This document shows positions 23,718-33,714 of a stretch of 64,000 bases of DNA, one piece after another; position 1 is the first letter of the stretch, and every line of letters starts with the position of its first letter. The stretch covers positions 124,001-188,000 of the forward strand of contig NZ_JAJNAL010000002.1 of the NCBI RefSeq assembly GCF_022271405.1. The letters are read 5' to 3'. The notes under the pieces were generated by a model. That model saw only the letters and a list, made by a program, of their open reading frames with translations. It was not told the origin of the DNA and ran no database searches. This DNA is from Rhodopseudomonas infernalis (GTDB lineage: Bacteria > Pseudomonadota > Alphaproteobacteria > Rhizobiales > Xanthobacteraceae). A program made the position numbers and the translations under genes.

Positions 23718-25925
23718 ATGCGGCGGTGTGATTTCCGGCATTGGGCGCGGGGCGGGGCGGTCTGCGCGATCATCGGCTTTCCATGGACAAATGAGGCGTT
23801 GGCCCAGCAGGTTCGGACGCTCCCCCAGATCGCGGTGGATGCGCCATCCGAACAGGTGAGGCCGGGGCCGCGGCGTTCGACGCGGCACTCCAACTCGGAT
23901 CAGGCGCGCACGGCGTCTGATGCTCCAGCGCCTCCACACAGTGCCGTGGGCACCCCGCCAAGCGATCGCTCCTCAACGCCGGTCCCGCTGAGCGCGCCGC
24001 AGAACCAGGCGGCGAGCGCGCTGGTGATCAGTGGCACCGAGGTCAACGCGCTGCCGGTGGCGCGGGTCGGCGAAGCGCTCGAGGTTGTGCCTGGGCTGGT
24101 GGTCACTCAGCACTCCGGCGAGGGCAAGGCCAACCAGTACTTCTTGCGCGGCTTCAACCTCGACCACGGCACAGATCTGGCGATCACCGTCGACGGCATG
24201 CCGGTCAACATGCCGACCCACGGCCATGGCCAGGGCTACGCCGACATCAACTTCATGATCCCCGAGCTGATCAGCACGATGACGGTGCGCAAGGGGCCGT
24301 ACTTCGCCGATGTCGGCGACTTCGGCTCGGCCGGTGCGGTCGGCATCGACTATCTGCGCACGATGCCGAAGAACCTCGCCGAGGTCAGCCTCGGCAGCTT
24401 CGGCTATCGCCGACTGCTCGGTGCCGGCTCGACGGCGGTCGGCGATGGTACCTTGCTGGCGGCGTTCGAGGGCAACACTTATAACGGCCCCTGGAACGTG
24501 CCCGACAACGTCCGCAAGCTCAACGGCGTGCTGCGCTACAGCCAGGGCACGCTGACCGACGGCTTCTCGCTGACAGGCATGGCCTACGCCAACCGCTGGA
24601 CCTCGACCGATCAGGTCGCGCAGCGTGCGATCGATCAGGGCCTGATCGGCCGCTACGGCTCGCTCGATCCGACCGACGGCGGCACAGCCAGCCGCTTCAG
24701 CCTGTCCGGCCGGTTCGCGCAGTCGAGCGACATCGGGCAGACCGACCTCAATGCCTATGTGATCCGCTCATCGCTGCAGCTCTACAACAACTTCACCTAC
24801 GTCCTCGACGATCCCATCAACGGCGATCAGTTCAACCAATACGACCGCCGCACGGTGGTCGGGCTGAACGGCACCCAGCGCTTCGACTATCGGTTCGCCG
24901 GATTGCCGGTGGAAACCCGCGTCGGGCTGCAGAGCCGCGCCGACAGCATCAGCCTTGGGCTCAACAAGACGCTGCAGCGCGACTGGTTGTCCACGGTGCG
25001 TGCCGACGAGGTCTCCGAGCAGTCGCTCGGGGTGTGGACCGACACCACGGTGCGTTGGACGGACTGGCTGCGGACCACCGCAGGCGTGCGCGAGGATTAC
25101 ATCGGCGGCCGCGTGATCAGCGATACACCGGCAAACTCGGGCAATGTTTCCGCGACGATGACCAGCCCGAAGCTTGGCATTGTGCTCGGGCCGTGGGTGT
25201 CGACCGAGTTCTACGGCAATGCCGGCACCAGCCTGCACAGCAACGACATTCGCGGCGCCACCATCACGGTCGATCCCACTGATAAGACGACGCCGCTCGA
25301 CCGCGTGCCGTTGCTGGTGCGCTCGAAGGGCGGCGAGCTTGGTATTCGCAACCGCTCGATCCCAGGGCTGACGACGTCACTCGCGGTGTTCGTGCTCGAT
25401 TTCGACTCCGAGCTGCTGTTCGTCGGCGACGCTGGTACGACCGAGCCCAGCCGGCCGAGCAGGCGCGTCGGCGTCGAGTGGATCAGCCAGTATAGGCCGC
25501 TGCCGTGGCTCGGTTTCGATCTCGACGTCGCCTATACGCGCGCGCGCTTCACCGACATCGATCCCGCCGGCGATCTGATCCCCGGCGCGCCGGCCTGGGT
25601 GGCGAGCGCGGGGCTGACGCTCGGGCGTGAGACCGGCTGGTTCGGCGCGGTGAAGGGGCGCTATTTTGGGCCGCGACCGCTGATCGAGGATGGCAGCGAG
25701 ACCTCGCTGGCGTCGCTGATCTTCAACGCGCGGCTCGGCTATCGCTTCGACAACGGCATCCGCGTGCAGCTCGACGCGCTGAACCTGTTCAACGCCAGGA
25801 CCAACCAGATCGAATACTACTATCTGTCGCGCCTCCCCGGCGAGCCGCTCGGCGGCGTCGGCGATCGCCACGTCCATCCGGCCGAGCCGTTGGCTGTGCG
25901 ACTGACTCTGGCGGGGGCGTTCTGA
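23718..25925 (+). CDS. TonB-dependent outer-membrane receptor, probably for nickel
   Basis: This is a 735-residue TonB-dependent receptor. A signal-like N-terminus ends near NEALAQQ (about residue 31). A proline- and serine-rich linker (about 40-95) follows, then the plug (about 100-215: VGEALEVVPGLVV, NQYFLRGFNLDHGTD, VDGMPVNMPTHGHGQGY), then the beta-barrel ending in LTLAGAF with a terminal aromatic. His pairs occur in the plug (THGHG) and near the C-terminus (RHVHP). The adjacent NikR operator points to nickel or a nickel chelate as substrate; this is inference from regulation. No NikABCDE or NiCoT transporter is in view. It uses the ATG at 23718. Confidence 0.88.
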   Translation: MRRCDFRHWARGGAVCAIIGFPWTNEALAQQVRTLPQIAVDAPSEQVRPGPRRSTRHSNSDQARTASDAPAPPHSAVGTPPSDRSSTPVPLSAPQNQAASALVISGTEVNALPVARVGEALEVVPGLVVTQHSGEGKANQYFLRGFNLDHGTDLAITVDGMPVNMPTHGHGQGYADINFMIPELISTMTVRKGPYFADVGDFGSAGAVGIDYLRTMPKNLAEVSLGSFGYRRLLGAGSTAVGDGTLLAAFEGNTYNGPWNVPDNVRKLNGVLRYSQGTLTDGFSLTGMAYANRWTSTDQVAQRAIDQGLIGRYGSLDPTDGGTASRFSLSGRFAQSSDIGQTDLNAYVIRSSLQLYNNFTYVLDDPINGDQFNQYDRRTVVGLNGTQRFDYRFAGLPVETRVGLQSRADSISLGLNKTLQRDWLSTVRADEVSEQSLGVWTDTTVRWTDWLRTTAGVREDYIGGRVISDTPANSGNVSATMTSPKLGIVLGPWVSTEFYGNAGTSLHSNDIRGATITVDPTDKTTPLDRVPLLVRSKGGELGIRNRSIPGLTTSLAVFVLDFDSELLFVGDAGTTEPSRPSRRVGVEWISQYRPLPWLGFDLDVAYTRARFTDIDPAGDLIPGAPAWVASAGLTLGRETGWFGAVKGRYFGPRPLIEDGSETSLASLIFNARLGYRFDNGIRVQLDALNLFNARTNQIEYYYLSRLPGEPLGGVGDRHVHPAEPLAVRLTLAGAF

Positions 25926-25938
25926 CCCGCATCGGTGG

Positions 25939-27300
25939 TCAGAACGTCGTCGTCGTGCGAATTCCGAACACGATCGCATCGCGGATTCGCCGGGTCCCGC
26001 TGGGGTCGCGCGGATCGACCAGACCGCCGCCGGGATGCATCACGTATTCGAACACAGGCTGAACCGCGAAGTTCGGCGTGAGCTGCGCCCAATAGGTCGC
26101 CTCGATCACGGCTTCAAAATCCCGGATTGGCGTGGCAACGCTGGTGAAGATCTGGCGATCGCGGTCGAATTGCCGTGCGCCCTCGGAGATCCGCGCGAAG
26201 GTTGCGGCAAGGCCGATTTTGTCGTCGGGACGGCTGGCGCTGAAGCCGGTGAGCTGCAGCCCGCCATCGATATAGAAGCTGATCAGGTTGCGGTCACCCG
26301 GACTGACCGAAGTCCGCACGAACATGCCGAGGCCTTTGGCCGGATCGATCGGGCTGTGCCACAGCTTCTGCTCGAGGACGCCGAAGATCCCCTGATTGCG
26401 TCGCAGCGAGATCGGCTCGCCCGTGCCTGACGGGTCGGCGAGCGACCGGCCGTCGGCGCCAAGGTGGAAGTGATCGAACTTGCCGAAATGGTACCAAGCC
26501 CCCGCCGCGATCGTGCCGGGCAGCGCCGCATTCCCGAGTTCGAAGCCGTATCGGATTTGACCGATCATCCACGGCGGATCGTTGATGCGGAATGCCAGGC
26601 CGTTAGCGTTCTTGATCTGCGGATCGTCCGGCCCCGGCGGCGCCGCGTCGCCGTCGAACACGGCCAGGTAGGCGGTGAGGCTGTCGCTGAGTTGCGCTTT
26701 CAGGCGGATGCCGGGGGCGGCCAGCGGCGGCGAGGGGCCGCCGCTCGGCAGGATGATGCCGGTGATGCCGGGCCAGCCGAGCGCCGAATTAACGAAGATA
26801 TCGTCGTACTTACTGTCGATGAATTCGGCGTCGGACGGCTGTTGTCCGACACGGATCAGCAGCCGTCTGCCGAACAGTGCCTGCTCGATCCACATCTCGT
26901 ACAGCCGCGTCGCGGACAGAGCTTCGACGCCGCTGACCAGCATCAAATTGCCGACATAGCTCCGCGACAGCCCGTCGCCGTGGATCTGGTACATGTTGGC
27001 GTGGAAGGTTGCCCCGGTCCAGCCGACTAAGCGTTCGAGGTCGATGGTGGTGCCGATATCGGCCCGGCCGGTGTAGACGGCGCCGGTGCGGACGCCTCCC
27101 GAGATATTCCCCAGCACTTCGCCGATATAGGTGATGTTGAACTGGACGCCCCAATCGGCCAGGCGCTGCCGCAGCTCATTGGCCGAGCTTTCAGTAACCG
27201 GCCTGCGCTCGTCGCCGCGCGCCGCTCCGCTGATCGCGGAGAGCAGCATGGCGGCGAGCAGGACGGCTGCGCGAAGGGCGATCGGCAGGACTTTCGGCAC
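25939..27300 (-). CDS. OprB-family carbohydrate-selective porin
   Basis: This is an outer-membrane porin-like protein of 453 residues with a Sec signal peptide (cut near residue 29, after ARG or AAR). OprB features include the start LADWGVQFNITYIGEVLGN, the segment ALFGRRLLIRVGQQPSDAEFI, and the C-terminal part TYWAQLTPNFAVQPVFEYV ending in phenylalanine. It is convergent with the TonB receptor (13-bp gap) and lies 12 bp after the CorA/ZntB-like gene on the same strand, so may share its transcript. The substrate is unknown; related proteins pass sugars or alcohols. Confidence 0.85.
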   Translation of the reverse strand: MPKVLPIALRAAVLLAAMLLSAISGAARGDERRPVTESSANELRQRLADWGVQFNITYIGEVLGNISGGVRTGAVYTGRADIGTTIDLERLVGWTGATFHANMYQIHGDGLSRSYVGNLMLVSGVEALSATRLYEMWIEQALFGRRLLIRVGQQPSDAEFIDSKYDDIFVNSALGWPGITGIILPSGGPSPPLAAPGIRLKAQLSDSLTAYLAVFDGDAAPPGPDDPQIKNANGLAFRINDPPWMIGQIRYGFELGNAALPGTIAAGAWYHFGKFDHFHLGADGRSLADPSGTGEPISLRRNQGIFGVLEQKLWHSPIDPAKGLGMFVRTSVSPGDRNLISFYIDGGLQLTGFSASRPDDKIGLAATFARISEGARQFDRDRQIFTSVATPIRDFEAVIEATYWAQLTPNFAVQPVFEYVMHPGGGLVDPRDPSGTRRIRDAIVFGIRTTTTF

Positions 27301-27312
27301 GCACCACCCGGA

Positions 27313-28335
27313 CTATCTGATCAGGCCGATCCGCTTCATCACCACGAAGGCGGCTGCTGAAGACGCCAGTATCAGCAGCAGGGCCCAAGAGAATCCGCTG
27401 TCCGTATCGGTGAACGGCAGGCCTTTGACGTTCATGCCGAACAGGCCGGTGACCAGGGTGGGCGGCAGCAGCAGTGCGGTCAGCACCGAGAGAACCCGCA
27501 AGCTGTTATTGGTCTGCTCCTCGATCTGAAGATGCAGTTCTTCCTGCAGCAGCCGGCTGCGCTCGCGCATCTCGACGACGGAGTGATCCAGGCTGTCGAG
27601 GCGCTGCGCCAACTTTCCGGCGCGTAGCTGCAGGCTCGGTTTGAGGTCGGCGCTGCTGTCGCGTTCGAACCGATGCAGCACGATCCGCAGACCCGACAGA
27701 TGCCGGTGCAGCCGCACGCAGCTTCGCCGGGTCTGGCCGAGGCCCTGACGCACATCGGCGGTGTCGTCGGACAGCACTTTCTCTTCGATATGGTCGAGCT
27801 CGTGTTCGACGCCGTCGACGACCCGCTCCATGGCATCGGCGACCTCGTCGATGATGGTCTCGAACAACGCTGCGGCGCTTTCGATGCGCCGGCCCCGCTC
27901 GAGCGCGCGCCGCGTGGCGTCGACGGCGCACAGCGCCTGATGCCGGCCGCTGATCAACAGATTCTCCGTCATCACGAAGCGCAGAAAGCCGGTGTCGTCC
28001 GTGATGTCGGCGATGTCACGCTTCAGATCGGCGACCACGCCGTAAACGCAGTCCTCCGAGCCGTGCATCTGCTGATAGCTGTCCTTGGACAGCAACAATT
28101 GCCGCGCCCGCGGCGGCAGATCCGCCGACGCGAGCCATTGCAAGGCGCGCGCGTCGGCGAGGTTGAAGTGCAGCCAGCACCAGCCGCCGGGCTCGGAGAC
28201 CAGCGCGGCGTCGGACATCGGCTGCGGCGTGCCGTCCGGGGCGAACCGGAACGCCCAGACCAATCCCGGCAGGAGCGCGTCGGCGGGAACGGGCGGCAGC
28301 GATGGAGCGCCGGCCGCCGGTCTTAGTTGCTGCAT
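27313..28335 (-). CDS. CorA/ZntB-family divalent metal transporter
   Basis: This is an inner-membrane pentameric channel subunit for Mg2+, Zn2+ or similar ions. The long cytoplasmic domain (about residues 1-275) includes coiled segments such as VEHELDHIEEKVL. Two C-terminal helices are joined by a loop, with the invariant GMN motif in FGMNVKGLPF. The end is short and basic. At 340 residues, with the N-terminal WCWLHFNL and the polar loop, it is closer to ZntB than to Mg2+-specific CorA. It lies between an OprB porin and the Pit transporter gene on the same strand, 20 bp after pit. Confidence 0.88.
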   Translation of the reverse strand: MQQLRPAAGAPSLPPVPADALLPGLVWAFRFAPDGTPQPMSDAALVSEPGGWCWLHFNLADARALQWLASADLPPRARQLLLSKDSYQQMHGSEDCVYGVVADLKRDIADITDDTGFLRFVMTENLLISGRHQALCAVDATRRALERGRRIESAAALFETIIDEVADAMERVVDGVEHELDHIEEKVLSDDTADVRQGLGQTRRSCVRLHRHLSGLRIVLHRFERDSSADLKPSLQLRAGKLAQRLDSLDHSVVEMRERSRLLQEELHLQIEEQTNNSLRVLSVLTALLLPPTLVTGLFGMNVKGLPFTDTDSGFSWALLLILASSAAAFVVMKRIGLIR

Positions 28336-28355
28336 GACTGTCGACCGGGCTCGGC

Positions 28356-29984
28356 TCAGAGCACCCGAGAGAACAGCACGTACAGCGTTCCCGACAGCAG
28401 GATTGCGGCCGGCAGTGTCAGCACCCAGGCCATCAGCAGATTGCGGATCGTCGCCATCTGCAGCCCGGAGCCGTTCGCCGCCATCGTGCCGGCGACGCCC
28501 GATGACAGCACGTGGGTGGTCGACACCGGCAACCCGAACATGTCGGCGGCGCCGATCGTCGTCGCCGCGACGAGCTCGGCAGAGGCGCCCTGAGCGTAGG
28601 TCAAATGCGACTTGCCGATCTTCTCGCCGACGGTGATGACGATGCGCTTCCAGCCGATCATGGTGCCGAGGCCGAGCGCGATCGCCACCGCGATCTTCAC
28701 CCAGGTCGGGATGAACTTGGTCGCGCTGTCGAGCGAGCCCTTGTAGGCGTTGAGCGTGGCGACCTCGTCCTTGCTCAGGTCGTTCTCCTTGTCCTTCATC
28801 AGGAAGCGGATCGCCTCCGAGGCGAGATACATGTCGTTGCGGGTGTTGCCGACGGCTTCGGCCGGCACCTTGCTGAGCGAGCCGTAGCGTTGCACCTGAT
28901 CGCCGATGTCCTTCACCAGCACCGCCAGCGACGGGTAGGTGCCTTCGCTAATGTGGTGCTGCGAGACGTATTGCGTCACCGCGGGCCGCGGATCGCCGAT
29001 GATGCTGTGACCGGCGCCCTTGGCGGCGATCACAGCCGACGCTGCGGACGAGGTCCGCTCGAACTGCGCGACCTGCGAATCCGGCAGCGCGCGGTTCAGC
29101 GCATAGGCGGTCGGCACGGTGCCGATCAGGATCAGCATGATCAGGCCCATGCCCTTCTGGCCGTCATTGGAGCCGTGGGCGAAGCTGACGCCGGTGCAGG
29201 TCAGGATCAGCAGGCCGCGGATCCACAGCGGCGGCGGCTTGTTGCCTTCCGGCGCGGTGTAGAGCGCCTTGTTGCGCACCACCAGCTTGAGCAGCAGCAG
29301 CAGTGCTGCGGCGCAGACGAAGCCGACCAGCGGCGACAGCAGCAGCGCGTAGCCGATCTCGGTGGCCTTGCCCCAATCGACGCCAGACGTGCCGTCGCGG
29401 CCGCGCAGCAGCGCGTTGGCGACGCCGACGCCGATGATCGAGCCGATCAGCGTGTGCGAGCTCGACGCAGGCAGTCCGAAATACCAGGTGCCGAGATTCC
29501 ACAGGATCGCCGCGATCAGCAGGGCGAACACCATCGCGAAGCCGGCGCTGGAGCCGACCTGGAGGATCAGTTCGACCGGCAGCAGCGAGACGATTCCGAA
29601 CGCCACCGCGCCGGTCGACATCAGCACGCCGAAGAAATTGAAGAAGCCCGACCAGACCACGGCGACTTCGGCCGGCAGGGAATGGGTGTAGATCACCGTC
29701 GCGACCGCATTGGCGGTGTCGTGGAAGCCGTTGACGAATTCGAACCCGAGCGCGATCAGCAACGCGACCAGCAGCAACAGGTAGGGCACATAGCTGGTGA
29801 CACGGAGGCCGGTGGCCTGCACATCGACATAAATACTATAGGCGACGTACAGCAGGCCGGCAGCGAGGACCCCGACAAACAGGATCATCGTCAACGGGTT
29901 GAACCCTTTGTCCAGATTGGGCCGGCCGGCCGGCTGGATCGGGCCGGCCGTATCGATGGATTGATTGATGGTGAAGTCGGTCAT
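28356..29984 (-). CDS. Pit-family inorganic phosphate transporter
   Basis: This low-affinity metal-phosphate:H+ symporter of the inner membrane has 542 residues. The duplicated Pit signatures are GFHDTANAVATVIYT and, in the second half, FAHGSNDGQKGMG. The loops ASSSHTLIGSIIG and PVSTTHVLSSGVAG are also paired. An insert of about 120 polar residues (about 320-440) separates the halves, as in PitA of proteobacteria. The ATG at 29984 is chosen because the upstream extension is hydrophilic and unlike the family. No PhoU-like gene adjoins it. Confidence 0.93.
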   Translation of the reverse strand: MTDFTINQSIDTAGPIQPAGRPNLDKGFNPLTMILFVGVLAAGLLYVAYSIYVDVQATGLRVTSYVPYLLLLVALLIALGFEFVNGFHDTANAVATVIYTHSLPAEVAVVWSGFFNFFGVLMSTGAVAFGIVSLLPVELILQVGSSAGFAMVFALLIAAILWNLGTWYFGLPASSSHTLIGSIIGVGVANALLRGRDGTSGVDWGKATEIGYALLLSPLVGFVCAAALLLLLKLVVRNKALYTAPEGNKPPPLWIRGLLILTCTGVSFAHGSNDGQKGMGLIMLILIGTVPTAYALNRALPDSQVAQFERTSSAASAVIAAKGAGHSIIGDPRPAVTQYVSQHHISEGTYPSLAVLVKDIGDQVQRYGSLSKVPAEAVGNTRNDMYLASEAIRFLMKDKENDLSKDEVATLNAYKGSLDSATKFIPTWVKIAVAIALGLGTMIGWKRIVITVGEKIGKSHLTYAQGASAELVAATTIGAADMFGLPVSTTHVLSSGVAGTMAANGSGLQMATIRNLLMAWVLTLPAAILLSGTLYVLFSRVL

Positions 29985-30132
29985 TGAAGCCCCTCGACTA
30001 CTCGTGGGACCAATCTTGATCAGTCGACATAACGGCGCGATGACGCCTGCGACAAAATGGACGATTTCGCGCTTTGAACGGCGCGCGCCCAACCGGTGTC
30101 GGGCGGGCCTCGTTCCGATCGTGGTGTATTCG

Positions 30133-30705
30133 CTAGGCGCGGATCAGGTGGGCGGCGGCTTCGCCGGCGCTGTCCATATAGCTCGGGTCGCGGTTGAGCA
30201 GTACGACCGAGAAGGCGCCGTCGATCAGCAGCACGGTCTGCCGCGCCAGCGCGCGGGCGTCTTGCTCGGCGCGGTCTTCCGCGAAGATCGTGCAAAGCCA
30301 GTCCTCGGTGCGCTTCTTATGCGCGCGGCCGGCCTGGATCGCCGGATGGCCGGGGAGATTCATCAGCTCGACCGAGGTCCGCAGGAAGCCGCAGCCTTTC
30401 CATCGCGGATGGCGGGCGTTCTCAGCGAGGTGGCGGAAGATCGCCTGCACCTTGTCGGCGGTGTCGCCTGTGGCCTCGGCGAACCAGCGCTGGAAGATCG
30501 CCACGTTGGGCTGATCGCGGGTCTGCAGATACGCGGCGATCAGGTCGTCCTTGCTGCGGAAGTGATAATAGATCGTGCGCTTGGTCAGGCCGGCCTTTGC
30601 CGCCACCGCGTCGACGCTGACGGCGCGAATGCCGTCGCGATGAAACAGCTTTCCGGCGGCCTCGACGATGCGGTCGCGGGTGGGAGAGGCGGGGGCCTTG
30701 CTCAT
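30133..30705 (-). CDS. TetR-family regulator
   Basis: This 190-residue TetR-type repressor has an N-terminal helix-turn-helix (about residues 10-55) with VDAVAAKAGLTKRTIYYHF, a strong family signature. The C-terminal ligand domain contains KGCGFLRTSVELMN, a segment common in TetR proteins of reactive-compound sensing. The ATG at 30705 has AGGAGA 5 bp upstream and is preferred over a start 11 residues earlier. It is divergent from an alpha/beta hydrolase gene across 62 bp that include a symmetric site, so that hydrolase is the likely target. Confidence 0.92.
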   Translation of the reverse strand: MSKAPASPTRDRIVEAAGKLFHRDGIRAVSVDAVAAKAGLTKRTIYYHFRSKDDLIAAYLQTRDQPNVAIFQRWFAEATGDTADKVQAIFRHLAENARHPRWKGCGFLRTSVELMNLPGHPAIQAGRAHKKRTEDWLCTIFAEDRAEQDARALARQTVLLIDGAFSVVLLNRDPSYMDSAGEAAAHLIRA

Positions 30706-30714
30706 GTCTCCTAG

Positions 30715-30736
30715 GTATACCGACCAGTGAATATAC
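30715..30736. promoter_or_regulatory. Possible TetR operator between divergent genes
   Basis: GTATA (30715-30719) and TATAC (30732-30736) form an inverted repeat with a 12-bp spacer. It lies directly between the TetR gene and the divergent hydrolase gene and could bind the TetR dimer to control both. The arms are short, so confidence is moderate to low. Confidence 0.4.
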
Positions 30737-30767
30737 ACAACGCGGCGCGCGCTCTATCGTCGGCGGC

Positions 30768-31694
30768 ATGAACCCGTCCGCGCTCGACCTCTCCGCCGAC
30801 ATCCGCCCAGTCGAGATCCTGTGCAGCGACGGCGTCGTCCTTGGCGGCCATCTGTTTCGGACGGGGAGGCACGATCCGATCGGCATAGCGATCGTCAATG
30901 CCGCCACCGGCGTCCTAGCACGCTACTATCATCGCTACGCCGGCTTCCTTGCCGCGCAGGGCTTCGACGTGCTCACCTACGACTATCGCGGCATCGGCGC
31001 GTCACGGCCGGCGCGCATGCGGGGTTGCGGCTATCGCTGGCGGCATTGGGGCGAATTCGATTTCGCGGCGGCGCTGCGGTTCGCACGCGGCGAAGCGCGC
31101 GGCGGTCCCGTCGTTGTCGTCGGCCACAGCATCGGTGGGTTTCTGCCGGGGCTCGCCGAGAATGCGGCCGGCATCGACCGGCTGCTCACCGTCGGTGCCC
31201 AATATGCGTGGTGGCCGGACTATGTGGCGCATCGCAGGGCGGGCCTGTTCCTGAAATGGCATGTCGCGATGCCGGCGCTGACGGCCGCGTTCGGCTATTT
31301 CCCCGGCCGGCGGCTCGGCTGGCTGGAGGATCTGCCGGCCGGCGTGGCTCATGAATGGAGCTTTCGCGGTCCGCGCTTCGAGCGCAGCCATCCGCGCGGC
31401 GAGCGGCGTGCCGTGCTCGCGCGGATGGCGGCTGTGAGGTCTCCGATCCTCGCGGTCGCGGTGGCCGATGACGAGTTCGGCACCGCGCCGGCGATCCGCC
31501 GCGCGCTGCATTATTATAAAGGTGCCGAGCGAACCGCAGTGATGCTGCGGCCCGCCGACTATGGCCGCGAGAGCATCGGCCATTTCAGCCTGTTCCACGA
31601 CAGCCACGCCGCCGACTTCTGGGGCGACTCGCTGCGCTGGCTGCGCGATGGCGCCAATCCGTGGCCGGACCGCGTCATCGCTCGCTTGGTCTAA
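30768..31694 (+). CDS. Alpha/beta hydrolase
   Basis: This is a cytoplasmic alpha/beta-fold hydrolase of 308 residues. The nucleophile elbow is GHSIGG (serine near residue 122). An earlier DYRGIGAS strand-loop is typical of the family, and late acidic and histidine residues (VADDEFG, SIGHFSLFH) complete a plausible triad. The pattern AATGVLARYYHRYA and the closing aromatic motifs match the uncharacterised group COG4757. It is divergently paired with a TetR gene. The substrate is unknown. Confidence 0.82.
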   Translation: MNPSALDLSADIRPVEILCSDGVVLGGHLFRTGRHDPIGIAIVNAATGVLARYYHRYAGFLAAQGFDVLTYDYRGIGASRPARMRGCGYRWRHWGEFDFAAALRFARGEARGGPVVVVGHSIGGFLPGLAENAAGIDRLLTVGAQYAWWPDYVAHRRAGLFLKWHVAMPALTAAFGYFPGRRLGWLEDLPAGVAHEWSFRGPRFERSHPRGERRAVLARMAAVRSPILAVAVADDEFGTAPAIRRALHYYKGAERTAVMLRPADYGRESIGHFSLFHDSHAADFWGDSLRWLRDGANPWPDRVIARLV

Positions 31695-31732
31695 ATAAGC
31701 GCAGCGAACGCGAGCAGCGCGACCGGCATTGC

Positions 31733-33406
31733 TCAGGCCACCGCGCTGGCCGCGCTCAGGACAGCTTTCACCGTGGCGGTCGCGACGTCGCCGTCGATGC
31801 CGACGCCGAACACTTCCCCGCCGTCGGGCCGGACGCACTGCAGATAGGCGGCAGCCTGTGCGTCAGTCCCGCGCCGCAGCGCATGTTCCTGATAGTCCAC
31901 GACGCTGAGCGAGATGCCGAAGCTCTCGTCCAGCGCGGCGAGGATCGCCGAGACCAGGCCGTTGCCGCGCCCGGTGATGGATACTTCCTGTCCGCGATGG
32001 CGCAGGCGACCCGCGAAGATCCGCTCCGCGCCGGCGTGCCGGCGCAAGCCGCCTTCATAGTCGACCAGTTCGAAGCGGTCGGTCTGGTCGAGATGATAGG
32101 CGCTGACGAACTCGGTCCAGATATCTTCGGCCGTCAGCTCGCGGCTGCTGTCGTCCGCGAGCCGCTGGATGCGCCGGCTCAGATCGACCTGCATGGCCCG
32201 TGGCAGCTTCAACCCTTTGTCCTGCTCGATCACCCAGGCGACGCCGCCCTTGCCGGACTGGCTGTTGACGCGGATCACCGCCTCGTAGCTCTCGCCGATG
32301 TCGGCCGGATCGATCGGCAGGTAGGGCATTTCCCAGATGCCGTCGTTGCGGCGGGCATGGGCGGCAAACCCCTTCTTGATCGCGTCCTGATGCGACCCCG
32401 AAAAGGCGGTGTGAACGAGTTCGCCCGCATACGGGTGGCGCGGATGCACGGCCAGGCCGTTGCAATATTCGACCGTCTTCACCACCTCGCGCATCTTCGG
32501 GAAGGTGAGCTTCGGATCGATCCCCTGAGTGTAGAGGTTCAGCGCCAGGGTGACGAGATCGACATTGCCGGTGCGCTCGCCATTGCCGAACAGGCAGCCC
32601 TCGACGCGATCGGCGCCGGCCAGCAGGGCCTGCTCGATCGCGGCGACGGCGGTGCCCCGGTCGTTGTGCGGATGCACGCTGATCACCACAGCGTCGCGCC
32701 GGGAGATCGAGCGGCAGAACCATTCGATCTGGTCGGCATAGACGTTCGGCATCGCCACTTCCACGGTCGCCGGCAGGTTCAGGATCACCGGTCGCTCGGG
32801 CGTCGGCTGCCAGACATCCAGCACGCGCTCGCAGATCTCCAAGGCGAAGTCCGGTTCGGTGAAGGAGAACGTCTCGGGCGAGTACTCGAACGTCCACGCG
32901 GTCTCTGGTCGCTTCAGGCTTTCCTCGAGCATGGCCGTCACGCCGCTGACCGCCAGACTGACGATCTCGCGTCGCTCCATCCCGAACACGACGCGCCGGA
33001 ACAACGGCGCGGTCGCGTTGTAGAGGTGGACGATGGCCTGCTTCGCGCCGGACAGCGACTCGAAGGTCCTGGTGATCAGATCGGCGCGCGATTGGGTCAG
33101 CACCTGGATCGTCACATCGTCAGGGATGCGCCCAGCCTCGATCAGCGCCCGCACGAAATCGAAGTCGGTCTGCGAGGCGGAAGGAAACGCGACCTCGATC
33201 TCCTTGAAGCCGCAGCCGACCAGCATGTCGTAGAAGCGCAACTTACGCTCGACATCCATCGGATGAGCGAGCGACTGATTGCCGTCGCGCAAATCTGTCG
33301 ACAGCCAGCGCGGCGCTTTCGCGAGCTGCCGCGAGGGCCAGATGCGGTCGGGCAGGTCGATGGGAGAGATAAAGGGGCGATACTTGATCGCGGGATCGGT
33401 CAGCAT
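31733..33406 (-). CDS. leuA: 2-Isopropylmalate synthase
   Basis: LeuA condenses acetyl-CoA with 2-ketoisovalerate, the first committed step of leucine synthesis. The 557-residue protein is of the long type 2 form. The TIM barrel has [14 protein letters not shown] and the metal-site motif [12 protein letters not shown]. The linker follows, then the C-terminal leucine-binding regulatory domain (about 430-557), ending [17 protein letters not shown]. The ATG at 33406 matches the family start (a short leader, then KYRPF); an ATG at 33424 is possible but has no ribosome-binding site. It stands alone, convergent with the hydrolase gene. Confidence 0.95.
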   Translation of the reverse strand: MLTDPAIKYRPFISPIDLPDRIWPSRQLAKAPRWLSTDLRDGNQSLAHPMDVERKLRFYDMLVGCGFKEIEVAFPSASQTDFDFVRALIEAGRIPDDVTIQVLTQSRADLITRTFESLSGAKQAIVHLYNATAPLFRRVVFGMERREIVSLAVSGVTAMLEESLKRPETAWTFEYSPETFSFTEPDFALEICERVLDVWQPTPERPVILNLPATVEVAMPNVYADQIEWFCRSISRRDAVVISVHPHNDRGTAVAAIEQALLAGADRVEGCLFGNGERTGNVDLVTLALNLYTQGIDPKLTFPKMREVVKTVEYCNGLAVHPRHPYAGELVHTAFSGSHQDAIKKGFAAHARRNDGIWEMPYLPIDPADIGESYEAVIRVNSQSGKGGVAWVIEQDKGLKLPRAMQVDLSRRIQRLADDSSRELTAEDIWTEFVSAYHLDQTDRFELVDYEGGLRRHAGAERIFAGRLRHRGQEVSITGRGNGLVSAILAALDESFGISLSVVDYQEHALRRGTDAQAAAYLQCVRPDGGEVFGVGIDGDVATATVKAVLSAASAVA

Positions 33407-33714
33407 GGCGGAGTTCCGTTGCATGGAGAAGGAGTCGTCGGCGGGCTGCGTGCACGGCCGCCGGACGCCCTCAGCCCCGACGGCCGCCGATAAGTCGGTG
33501 TGCAACGGACAGCGCTTGCGTAAGGGCAGGGACGCTGGCTCCGGCCCCGAACGCAGCAATCCGAGCCGCCAGCGGCGTCGGACCAGACTGAAAGACGGGG
33601 TGAAGGGGAGCGAACACGGGCGGACCTGCTGCTGTGGAATGAACCGACGCTATCGCCATCGGATATGATATTCTCTCGCGGCAGGCTCAAATATCGTCGC
33701 GAAAGGATCAATTG
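33407..33714. promoter_or_regulatory. Divergent spacer between leuA and an AraC-type gene
   Basis: This 308-bp spacer has no supported gene. A 62-codon - strand frame (33471-33659) lies upstream of leuA but shows no leucine run of the kind expected of an attenuator peptide. An AT-rich stretch (33655-33700) is a likely promoter zone for the + strand gene. Confidence 0.45.

Noticed and set aside
28512-29987. 491-codon + strand open frame opposite the Pit transporter gene
   Set aside because: The composition (Arg, Gln, Asp, His) is that of an antisense shadow of membrane helices, and the Pit gene is certain.
31661-33493. 610-codon + strand open frame opposite leuA
   Set aside because: It is antisense to a complete leuA with all motifs and has no ribosome-binding site or domain.
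33471-33659. Leucine leader peptide upstream of leuA
   Set aside because: The 62-codon frame has few leucines and no run of them, and no attenuator hairpin pair was evident.
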